Source of the DNA: Euonymus europaeus | Taxonomy: Eukaryota > Streptophyta > Magnoliopsida > Celastrales > Celastraceae | Direction: 5' to 3' | NCBI GenBank assembly: GCA_963580455.1 | Contig: OY756965.1 | Coordinates: 4,104,501 to 4,168,500 of the forward strand | Length of the DNA stretch: 64,000 nt | In this document: in pieces, positions 1 through 8,248 of the stretch | How positions within the stretch are numbered: the first letter of the stretch is position 1 | Layout of the letters: each line of letters begins with the position of its first letter | Translations under genes and position numbers: made by a program | Notes under the pieces: model-generated | What the model saw: the letters and a program-made list of their open reading frames with translations, nothing else | Databases searched by the model: none | What the model was told of the DNA's origin: nothing

Positions 1-1
1 A

Positions 2-871
2 TTTCCTAGTTCTTTTGGGTACCTATATATTTTGGTTGGTGTGGACTATGTGTCCAAATGGGTTGAGGCTATCCCTTCTAGGACCAATGATCACCAAGTT
101 GTGATCAAATTTTTGAAAGAAAATATCTTTTCTCGGTTTGGGATGCCTCGTGCCATAATCAGTGATGGTGGTTCCCATTTTTGCAATCACCCAGTTCGAA
201 CGTTGATGAAAAAATATGGGGTTGTACACAAAGTGGGAACAGCATACCACCCACAAACAAGTGGTCAAGCCGAATTAGCCAATCGAGAGGTTAAGAGAAT
301 TTTGGAAAAAACAGTGAACCCCAATCGCAAGGATTGGTCACTGAAACTGGTGGATGCCTTGTGGGCTTACCGTACCACCTTTAAAACCTCTCTTGGCATG
401 TCACCCTATAGACTTGTCTACGATAAGGCTTGTCATCTACCAGTTGAGTTAGAACACAGAGCTTATTGGGCTATTCGAAATCTCAATGACTCACCGAATG
501 AAGTAGGGGGGCATAGGAAACTTCAACTTCAAGAAATTGAAGAACTTAGGAATGGTGCCTTTGAGAATGCAAAAATTGCTAAACTCAAAATGAAAAGGTA
601 CCATAAAAGTCACATTGTGCGAAAAGTGTTCCATGTTGGCCAAAAGGTACTACTTTATAACTCCCAGTTGCATCTCTTTCCCGGGAAGTTGCGTACCAAG
701 TGGACCGGACCTTTCATGGTTCGAACAATTTTTCAACATGGGAGCATTGAGATCGAGGATCCTAGGAATGGAAAAATTTTCAAGGTCAATGGCCAACGGT
801 TGAAGCCATACCTTGAAAATTTTCAAGAATTAGTTGAATCTCGGGATCTTGAGGATCCCATCCACATTTAG
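2..871 (+). CDS. Gypsy integrase and C-terminal chromodomain-less tail (partial)
   Basis: This is the C-terminal end of a Ty3/Gypsy polyprotein, which inserts the cDNA copy into the host chromosome. The frame is open from base 2, so the start lies outside the window. The catalytic D,D,E triad of the integrase core is visible: Asp in VGVDYVSKW, Asp in ISDGGSHF and Glu in [12 protein letters not shown]. The family motif [12 protein letters not shown] is intact, as is the downstream block W.GPF..RTIF near residue 235. The protein stops with TAG at 869-871, shortly after [12 protein letters not shown]. No frameshift is seen, so this portion could still be functional. Only the integrase can be judged. 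Confidence 0.93.
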   Translation, partial: FPSSFGYLYILVGVDYVSKWVEAIPSRTNDHQVVIKFLKENIFSRFGMPRAIISDGGSHFCNHPVRTLMKKYGVVHKVGTAYHPQTSGQAELANREVKRILEKTVNPNRKDWSLKLVDALWAYRTTFKTSLGMSPYRLVYDKACHLPVELEHRAYWAIRNLNDSPNEVGGHRKLQLQEIEELRNGAFENAKIAKLKMKRYHKSHIVRKVFHVGQKVLLYNSQLHLFPGKLRTKWTGPFMVRTIFQHGSIEIEDPRNGKIFKVNGQRLKPYLENFQELVESRDLEDPIHI

Positions 872-1052
872 TGTGGTAAAAAAACAAAAAAAAAAAATTG
901 TACAGGAAATAATGAATTGAGTGCATACAATCCTTCACATTAACCTCTATTTTGTTTTTGACATTGAGGACATTGTCTTATTTAAGTTGGGGGTGTGGAA
1001 TAAATATGAATGATTGTATGTATTTATTGAATTATTCAAAAACAAAAAAAAA
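872..1052 (+). other. Non-coding leader after integrase with first PPT-like motif
   Basis: An A-rich stretch follows the stop codon. After it comes a block reading ACATTGAGGACATTGTC and then TTTAAGTTGGGGGTGTGG at about 980-998. The same combination precedes the true LTR about 2.3 kb further on, so this copy may be an ancestral or duplicated priming region. No gene is seen. Confidence 0.5.
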
Positions 1053-1420
1053 ATCCACTGGCCAAAGTGTCCAGACGCTTTAATGGGCCGTCCGGACGGA
1101 ATAAGTGGGTGAGGCCCTCTGCCTCCCCCACAGGCCAAAGTGTCCGGACGGATGTTATAACCGTCCGGACGGCTATACCGGGTGAGACAATCTGTCTCAC
1201 CCAATGCACAAAGTGTCCGGACGGATCTTTGTGCCGTCCGGACGAATTTATTTTAAAAAAAAAATGATGATTGATTTTTTGTTAAAAAAAAAAAAATCAA
1301 CAGGTATAAGCGTCCGGACGAGCCATTGGGCTGTCCGGACAGGTCAAATGGGTGAGGCAATCTGCCTCACCCATAGACCAATCCGTCCGGACGGTTTAAA
1401 TTCCGTCCGGACGGTAGTGC
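1053..1420 (+). repeat. Five-unit degenerate tandem array of CCGTCCGGACGG palindromes and hairpins
   Basis: Roughly 70-105 bp units each carry two copies of a palindromic core (consensus CCGTCCGGACGG) separated by 6-10 bases. Three units also carry a hairpin of the type GGGTGAGGCA-loop-TGCCTCACCC. Units begin near 1053, 1134, 1206, 1306 and 1379. Clear hairpins lie at 1180-1202 and 1348-1374, with an imperfect one near 1107-1130. The array is non-coding and lies between integrase and LTR. Similar cores occur inside the LTR at about 3449-3622. Confidence 0.8.
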
Positions 1421-1446
1421 ATTTTCTGGGTTAAAACCCAGAAAAT
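1421..1446. repeat. Perfect 12-bp inverted repeat
   Basis: Two arms of ATTTTCTGGGTT and its complement are separated by two bases. It closes the hairpin array above. It could act as a hairpin in RNA or DNA. No function is known. Confidence 0.85.
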
Positions 1447-3294
1447 ACACTTGATTCTCTCTCTCTTACTTCTTCCCCCACCCGATTCTCTCTCCCTCTT
1501 GCTTCTCTCTTCCGGCCGCTCCCCTTCTCCTCATTTCTCTTCTCAAATTTCTCACCCAAATCACATACTCCAACCCCAAAATGACTTCCCTCACTCAACT
1601 CCAACAAGATTCAAGGGGAATTTCAATTTTTTTGGAGACCCATTTTCTCCAAATCAAGGCATTTCGGGTTTAGATTATGTTCATAGCTCTCAAGTTCGAA
1701 CCAACGTGAAGATTATGGTATGGAGTCCTTATCTTTTTCTTTAAGTGATTGAGTTTGAATGATGATAAAAGGAAAATTATTAGATCGACTTAAGAGAGGA
1801 GAGTTGGAAACCAAAGGATCTTTAAATACTTTTTGCATTTCAATTTCTCATTCTTGTTTAAATTTGCAAGTGTAAAGTAGATGGTCTCAATTTTTTATGA
1901 ATCCATGCTTGTGAGTAAATGGTGTGATCATGATTAATTCATGTAGGATGCAATTCAGACATATTTTCTTATCAAATGTGTGGTTAAGTGAGCCTTTTAA
2001 GATTGAAACACTTGTATGATTGAAGTGTGACTCCCTTTTGCTTGAAATAACTTCTACCCATACATTCTTTGAGCCATTCTTCATTAATAAATTATGGGTT
2101 TCATTTCATTCTTTTATTCTTTCATTTATTATTCCATAAGCGTTCTTTCAATAGCTTTGAAGCATTACAATTGATTGCTGAAAAATGTAATATATAGTCA
2201 TTCATCTCTTGCTTGTGACTATTGGATTGAACATATTCATTGGGACAAATATTGAGCCTACCCTAATTCCTGTATAAGATATCTTTTGCTCAAATAAAAA
2301 AAAATTGTGAGAACCAGAAAAATCGAGTGAGCCAAATCCTTTATATTTCGTCACAAGGTTGAGTCGAGGTTTTAAATCCAAACTCCATGTGATACCCATT
2401 ATCGAAATTTATGAGGGCTATGCATAAGTTCTACTAAAAAAAAGAGAGAGAATATGCTAGCCCTAAAGTCTTCAAGTTATGAAAAGCAGCACCAAACAAA
2501 TGACCGAGTGGTATGGAGGTGCAAAGAAGAAAAAAAATCAATATGGAGATAATGAATGAGTAGCTCAATTTGAGAACTCAACTTTGTGACATATTACCTA
2601 GATCCGAAATAGCCTAACTTCACTTCCGCTTCTTTACAACCCATTGTTCCCAGTGATGAGTTCAATTTGAAAGTAACCAAGCTTATTGATGAATGCTATA
2701 GTTACATTTGTAGGTAATTCCTTTCGCAAAGCTATGTCCATCCTAAATTATCTTTCATAAACACTTGCATTTCACTCTAATTGTGTGGGTCATCTACCTA
2801 GTACAATCATTTGTGTTTAAATTATGTCAAGGGGTTGGGAAATTGGGAACACTAAAAGGGTTCACAACGAAATCATACTTGTGCGAATTTCAATAGAGGT
2901 TTGCTTGGTTGCGCTTATATTTTTCCTTATTACTAAACTTTCTGGATTGCTCTAAAGTGGATTATGATTGGCTTAACCAGGATCTTATTAGTGTTGACAA
3001 ATTAGGAAATTGGGAAATTAGCTTTACATCTTGCTCATTTGACCTTAAGAATCTTAAATTGCATGTTTAAAGTAGGTATGGATCCCTTGTAGAGTGTTTG
3101 TGGGTATCGCTCTGATAAACCCTCACGAGACTATAACTCGTCCACTGGGGTGACCTAGGGGTTTAAAGGCTTATTGCATGTGCTAAATGCAATCGTGATT
3201 CTTACGACAGTGAGTTAGGAGTAGTCATAGTTAAAAATAAAATCAATTAAATCTAGTTGCATTGCTAGAGACTAGCAACGTTTAAGTTGGGGGG
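1447..3294 (+). other. Long non-coding tract of the Gypsy element
   Basis: The tract begins with a CT-rich segment (about 1452-1560), then mostly AT-rich sequence without a convincing reading frame. The 97-residue frame at 1451-1744 is low-complexity and resembles no family I know. Near 3105-3280 the sequence becomes the conserved pre-PPT region. Long untranslated tracts between integrase and LTR are known in Tat/Athila elements. Confidence 0.6.
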
Positions 3295-4573
3295 TGTGAT
3301 TATACCTCATAATTGAGAAATATAACATTAGATTATGAGGTATTTATTCATAAAATCATGTGTTTATTAGTTGTTTATCCGTTTCTAACATTCCCCGTCG
3401 ATTTTGTAGGAAATGGGAGAAAATGAAGCTGAAGTTACTGTTCAACCATCCCGACGGTATTTTTAACCGTCCGGACGGTTCGTGAAGGGAGGTGGACAGA
3501 TTGAAAAACACAGCATAGACCGTCCGGACGGTATTTTTGACTGTCCGGACGGTTAACTCATGAATCAAAACAGAGGCACAAAGGTGTCCGGACGACACTG
3601 TTTCCGTCCGGACACTTGTCGGGATTCTGCACTTTGAAACTCATTTTCTTAAGGGTATTTTGGGTAGATCAAGTTTGTAACCAATGGGGAATGAATTTGT
3701 AAGGGTAGAATAGGTTTTAAACATTAAAACTAAGGGTAAAACCCTAGTTTTGGGATTGGAGAAGGGGGACTATTCTAGGAGGCAGCTTTGAGGCATATTT
3801 TCCAGCATTTTTCTCTCCAATTTTTCTGCAGTTTTTCATCTGACAATTCTGTAAGAATATTGATTTTTATATATATGAGCATGTTTATTGATATGATCAT
3901 GAGTGAGTAGTCCTTATCTCTAGTTCCTAATTCTAAGTGGTGAATATGAATCTTGATTGCTCAATGTATGCCATGGAATCCATTGTTATGGAATTCTTAT
4001 TTTGATTTCTTGATAGTTGTGACTTGGGTGTTTATAAATGAGTATGTTGCTGTTATGTTGGAGAGATTTTGAGTGTAAATCTAGTTTGACGATTAGGCCA
4101 AGCCCAAAGGGGAACATTAATCCATATTATTTGGTGTATTGTATTCTAAGCATTTATCGTTAAATCTTGAAAATTTCCTAACCAACATCACTTATATCGA
4201 AGTCATCATAAACCCAAGTCCAATTTCATTAATTGAATGCTTTTGATTTAATTGTGCTTGCATGATTGAATTTGGGTACATTGAGCATGAGAGAGGATTA
4301 TCTACCATGATGGATTAGGACTAGAGTTCTTAAATTAATTGTTTGAACTGAATCGATTTCGTTACTTGTTTGAATCGAAAATCAAATTACCGATTGAATC
4401 GGCCCATGTTTATTTTAAAGCTTGATATTTGTTATTCATTGTGAAATTGCATCATTACACTAAATTTGCATCCACTTCAAATTAACCTAAACACACCTCC
4501 TCGAGACTCGACTCCGGACTCCCGGAATTTACTACTTGCCGATACCCTACACTTGGGGTAAGTCACACACACA
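3295..4573 (+). repeat. 3' LTR of the Gypsy element
   Basis: The LTR starts TGTGATTATACC (or TGATTATACC at 3297) right after the polypurine tract and ends near ...AGTCACACACACA at 4573. Length is about 1.28 kb. The partner LTR is outside the window, so the ends are inferred from TG/CA and the PPT. It carries further CCGTCCGGACGG cores at about 3449-3622. A line ending ...CTACACTTGGGGTAAGTC just before the edge is a usual feature of this clade. Confidence 0.7.
3449..3622 (+). repeat. Second cluster of GTCCGGAC palindromes inside the LTR
   Basis: About six cores of the form (C)CGTCCGGACGG(T), some with one base changed, occur in three spaced pairs. Pair spacing is 8-12 bases, as in the internal array at 1053-1420. 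This shows that the LTR and the internal region share the motif. Confidence 0.8.
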
Positions 4574-4956
4574 ATAAAGTGTCGGTCAATATTACAAATG
4601 AGGAGATCATGTCTTGACATAGGCTTAGAGTGATGTCAATCTTGTAAATTACAAGAATTAGGTAACCTACCATTGATGACTTGTTGTGGTGTTAGGCAAC
4701 CTACCACAACAACCATCAATGACTTGTGGTGTGCTTCTAGATATTGATTCTTGGTGCAACAAATTTTCAGTGTAGCTGCTGCTGCCTCCTTTTGCTTCTT
4801 GTTTCCTTATTTCCAACTTGTGCTTCTTTGTGTATCCAATTGGTTTAATTTTTTGATAAAAACATTTGACAATATTAATATAAAATTAATATGGCCGAAA
4901 AGCTATATTAACATACGGAAACAACGTAGAATCTGCGGCAACGCGCAAGCCTACCA
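4574..4956. other. Flank with small inverted repeats; possible Helitron 3' end
   Basis: The block at 4655-4740 contains interleaved inverted repeats built from GTTGTGGT / ACCACAAC and ATGACTTG direct repeats, as in a small fold-back element. Near 4934-4961 there is a GC-rich hairpin (TGCG GCAACG CGCA) followed about 12 bases later by CTAGT, which looks like a Helitron 3' terminus. No matching 5' end was recognised. No gene is seen. Confidence 0.35.
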
Positions 4957-5216
4957 TCTAGTATTATACTAATTTGGAAACAAGAAAAAATATAAGAAAT
5001 GCATTAATATTTGATTTTCAAAAAAGGAGGACAAAAAAAATCATTGGGCCGTATAGTGGAAAAAACACATTAAAACACTCAAATAGACCCAAAAACAACA
5101 AACCAATCTAATGATTCAGCCGAGTATGACCAACAATAAAAAAATTCTTGTCTAACATAAACATCAGACCGATATAAGGAAGAAAAAAACACGCGTGTAG
5201 CGCGGTTTACAACTAG
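4957..5216 (+). mobile_element. Short non-autonomous Helitron
   Basis: The candidate starts TCTAGTATTATACTAA, typical of plant Helitron 5' ends, and ends with a GC-rich hairpin (CGCGTGTAGCGCG) about ten bases before CTAG. It sits between A (4956) and T (5217), the known Helitron target. Length is 260 bp and it codes for nothing. Its 5' end coincides with the CTAG of another Helitron-like terminus, so head-to-tail insertion is possible. The call rests on termini only. Confidence 0.5.
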
Positions 5217-5716
5217 TCATTGAGTCAATGATCCATGGTGGGTCCAGTGCCCCAATTTAGGACATTAAAATTTGTTGAAAAAATTCATAAAAATGATAAA
5301 TCTACTTTTGCAGGCTCCTACCGCACCTGCCCCCAATCAATGCAGACCCCTGCTTCAACCTCTCTCGTTGAGGGGAATTGGGGAAGTTATGATGAAATTT
5401 CCAGGAAAAACAGTGCGAGAAGAAGATCCTGCTCAGTATAAATCTATCTTCGAGTTTCACTTTCCCCCACTCGATCTCAACTGTGCGACATCATCTCACT
5501 AGGTAAACGCTTATCTACTCTGTCTGTTTATCTCATATTTACCATCATCGATTTCCTCAGTTGATAGAAATATTGGGAAAATTTTAGAAAATTTTGATCC
5601 TCTTGATCACGTTTATCTCCTTATTAATCTACTTGAGATTCCTTGCCAGTAGGAATCGATGTTGGCGCGCTTGCTCAATTCAGGGATTCGATCCATAACA
5701 AAAAAAGAGTCGTTCT

Positions 5717-6086
5717 TTGAACCAAGATGAAAGCCCCAATCATGCTGTGATTGACATCAATCGTGCAAATGATGTTTTGCGCCATAGTGAATCAAGAAAA
5801 GTGGTAAATTTAATTCCTCCAAGCGTTTTCTTTTAAAATTTATTTAGTTTGATTTTTAATCATGTATATGTGTGTGTATATTTATTTCAGAGAAGAATAA
5901 AGTGGTTGTTGTTACTGGGCAGTTTCATTCTAGAGGGTTTGTCTATAGCATTTGAGCAGTTAAGCGCACCAAAAAAGCCAATATATGCATTTATGTCAAT
6001 GATAACGGCTTCATTGGGTTGCTCATGTCAATCATTGAGCTTTCTTTAGCGTGGTCGAGATTGAAAATTATTTATATAGGTCAATT
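5717..6086 (+). pseudogene. Frameshifted two-exon gene fragment for a small plant membrane protein
   Basis: Two phase-compatible exons are visible. The first, about 5717-5803, encodes NQDESPNHAVIDINRANDVL and onward to a GT donor. The second starts after TTTCAG at about 5891 and encodes RRIKWLLLLGSFILEGLSIA, then EQLSAPKKPIYAFMSM. The frame then breaks in the stretch TCATTGGGTTGCTC near 6011-6024. After a one-base shift the hydrophobic sequence resumes as GLLMSIIELSLAW. The expected start codon region reads TTG AAC CAA, so a lost ATG is possible. It resembles small multi-spanning plant proteins of unknown function. I infer a decayed gene. A sequencing error is an alternative. Confidence 0.5.
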
Positions 6087-6378
6087 AAAATTACTCTAGA
6101 AATAACTATAACTTGAATTGCAAGTGTAGAGCAATTTTAATCGAATTAATTATATAAATTATTTTATTTTGTCAAAAAAAATTAGAGAATAAACAAATTA
6201 CTAGTTAGATGCTCTGCAAATTTTGATTTCAGTCGTGTGATTTCTCTGTTTACCACATAACTTGTAGTTGAACTAAACCAGAAATTTTCATGATCAAAAT
6301 TAAATCATACGAGAATGAAGTCTGTTGTATGTGATGGCTCGAACAAATCATTTCACAAATTTAGTTTTTGTGCTCTAT

Positions 6379-6435
6379 AAGTACCATAAGAATCCAGCTT
6401 ATCAAAAAAAAAAAAAAAAAGTACCATAAGAACCC
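6379..6435 (+). mobile_element. Tail-only retroposon: poly(A) remnant between target-site duplications
   Basis: Seventeen-base direct repeats (AAGTACCATAAGAATCC at 6379-6395, with one T/C difference at 6419-6435) flank only AGCTTATC plus about 15 A. This is what target-primed reverse transcription leaves if it stops just after the tail. Confidence 0.6.
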
Positions 6436-6531
6436 ATACTAACTCTCACACTGACAGAGTTAATCATATCTTCTTGATCAGCTTAATTGAACAACTCTTT
6501 CACACTAATTATTCGTTTCTTCTCATTTCAG

Positions 6532-6861
6532 GAGCTGCTCTTCAGCAAAACACTCTCACAGATCGATATTGATCATAGATTAGCAATTCCTACTGCCATG
6601 TTAAGAGAGTTTCCATTTCCTGTCGGAGCTCGCACAACAACTTTTAAAGCAAAAGATCATGGCGATAAGGAATGGCTGTTCAAAATCTCTATTCGGACAA
6701 ATGAACCAAATCCTAAGCTTGTTCTGTCTGGAAATTGGATTAAATTTGTTTGGTCTAAAGGTCTTAGAGCGGGTTACAGGGTCATGTTTTATCGAGATGG
6801 TGCTCAATACAAAATCAGAGCAGAAAGGAAAATCTTTGGAATTTGGGCTAATGTGAGGTGA
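6532..6861 (+). CDS. B3 DNA-binding domain exon (partial gene)
   Basis: The exon starts after a good acceptor (CTCATTTCAG at 6531) and runs 109 codons to TGA at 6859-6861. The sequence ELLFSKTLSQIDIDHRLAIP, then REFPFPVG, then LSGNWIKFVWSKGL and GYRVMFYRD, is the plant B3 fold: an N-terminal LF.K.LT..D beta strand, the conserved W and the KGL..GD/YR turn. B3 proteins bind DNA in the nucleus and regulate transcription. No convincing earlier exon in phase was identified. The frame stays open to an ATG at 6487, so a protein of 124 residues starting there is also possible. The upstream membrane-protein relic is probably unrelated. This may be a small single-domain gene or a fragment. Confidence 0.65.
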   Translation, partial: ELLFSKTLSQIDIDHRLAIPTAMLREFPFPVGARTTTFKAKDHGDKEWLFKISIRTNEPNPKLVLSGNWIKFVWSKGLRAGYRVMFYRDGAQYKIRAERKIFGIWANVR

Positions 6862-7048
6862 AAGCAACTTTTCATTCTCTGGAGATTTACCCATATTGTA
6901 TGAATTTATGTTTACGATGCATGCTCCATCATTTCTTCGTAATGTATGGGAGTCGTCGTGTTTTACTATGGTTTTGTGTGATCAACAAGTCTAATGGAAA
7001 TTTAATTAATTATAGAACTCGATTTTTTATGATCACTTCTAAAAAAGA
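6862..7048. other. 3' flank of the B3 exon
   Basis: AT-rich sequence that would hold the 3' UTR of the B3 exon. No further feature was recognised. Confidence 0.4.
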
Positions 7049-7308
7049 AACACTTTATATACTTTTTTTTTTTTTGAAAAGGTCAAAGACCTAACATGAA
7101 TTGAAACTGTTACCACAACAGTACAGTACAATGGTGCTATCAAAAGCACAGGCCACCACGAGGTGGAAGGAAAGTCAAATACATAGCAAAGTAACAAACT
7201 TCAAAGCAGATGAAGGCTAAAGACTAAAACTATAGGCGCAAACCATCTTGAACAAAGCCCAGAAGCAGCAAGATCAATTCAATTAGCAAAGTAACACTTT
7301 ATATACTT
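7049..7308 (-). mobile_element. 5'-truncated LINE (or SINE) insertion with target-site duplications
   Basis: Identical 16-bp repeats AACACTTTATATACTT at 7049-7064 and 7293-7308 flank about 228 bp that begin with a T-run. The insertion is therefore on the minus strand with its poly(A) tail at left. Next to the tail is GAAAAGGTCAAAGACC, which looks like a plant LINE 3' UTR end. No coding sequence remains. The perfect repeats suggest a recent insertion. Confidence 0.75.
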
Positions 7309-7392
7309 GTTCATCAGTAGTCATCGCTAGTTCATCCATCTCGAAACTTGACCTTGAAACCTACCTTTTTTTAGTGTGTTATATTCTATATG

Positions 7393-7839
7393 AGTGATGC
7401 TAAATGTCCCAACAAATAGTTGCCCAAAAGTGTTAAATATACATGATAATGTCAAGTAAACATATGATGTGATAAAAAAGACCAATTGCATTTTTTTTCT
7501 TAAACGAAATTTCAAAACACTTTAGCTCTCAAAATACATATTCTTCGAGAAAAATTATATATCCAAAATTAGCAAGTAAAGATCTTTTCAATAACATCTA
7601 TCATCGATAGGTTTTATTCAGTCATTTTTAATTACATTTTTTAGTTATATACGAATGTCTAGTGATAAATAAACTATATTTTAGGAGCTCATATCTAAAC
7701 AATAAGTGTTAAATTATAAGGGGAACGGATTCGCTAAATCCTAATAGGCTCGTATATCGAATTTTCATGTTGTAACCTAAACAATAGGTGTTAAAACATA
7801 ACGAGAACAGATTCGCTAAACCCTAACGAGTTCGAGTAT
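7393..7839 (+). repeat. Minisatellite-bearing repeat family, copy A (left part)
   Basis: The sequence is related over its whole length to the reverse complement of 31500-31833, then passes into 82-bp tandem units. These contain GATTCGCTAAATCCTAA and TCTAAACAATAAGTGTTAAA. Marker positions 7728 and 7810 are 82 bases apart. The copy is interrupted at 7840 by the Copia element and continues at 13176-13300. No gene is present. Confidence 0.75.
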
Positions 7840-8248
7840 TGATATATTTTGATTGTTACACTTTTATGATTGCAGGTTTGAGTAAAAGAAGAAGAACAGA
7901 AGGTAGAAGGAGAGGAAGAAAAGAGTAGAGAGCATAGCAATGAAATTCAATTCGTTTACATACACCACCAACGGGCAAAACAAGCTGACCTTATAGGGAA
8001 AGATACAACGGTCACAAGATGTGACAAGCTGACAAATGCAGACTCATAATAATAAAAAACAAATTTAAATTACTGGGCTTAACTAACAATTCATGAACTA
8101 ATAGCCCAAAGTAAAACAAATAAAAATGATGGACCTAAGATATTAAAAGGCCCAATATGAGACCCAACAGAAGAAGATCTTGCTTTGCATACAGATTCGT
8201 CTTCCCAAATGAAAACCTAGATAGCCGAACGGAACAGCCAGTCTATCA
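7840..8248 (-). repeat. 3' LTR of the Copia element
   Basis: 409 bp, beginning TGATATATTTTG and ending CAGTCTATCA on the plus strand, so both ends read TG...CA on either strand. It matches 12762-13170 except for one base. Confidence 0.95.

Larger units (their letters stand above)
1..4573 (+). mobile_element. Ty3/Gypsy retrotransposon (Tat/Athila type), 3' part
   Basis: The element enters from beyond the left edge, so only the integrase end of pol, a long non-coding tract and the 3' LTR are seen. A polypurine-tract-like AAGTTGGGGG follows the integrase at about 983-992, and a second one sits at about 3284-3294 directly before the LTR. The sequence just before the second tract (a small CTAG...CTAG inverted repeat, then TTTAAGTTGGGGGG) is typical of the Tat/Athila clade as I remember it. 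The 2.4 kb between the integrase stop and the LTR has no convincing gene. The clade call is inference. The integrase and LTR calls rest on direct sequence features. Confidence 0.85.

Noticed and set aside
1053..1420. CRISPR-like spacing of palindromic repeats
   Set aside because: Repeats are degenerate, spacers are not unique and the context is a plant retrotransposon. CRISPR arrays do not occur in plant nuclear DNA.
1451..1744. 97-codon frame in the Gypsy non-coding tract
   Set aside because: Low-complexity CT-rich start, no family motif and no conserved neighbour. It fits chance openness in an untranslated tract.
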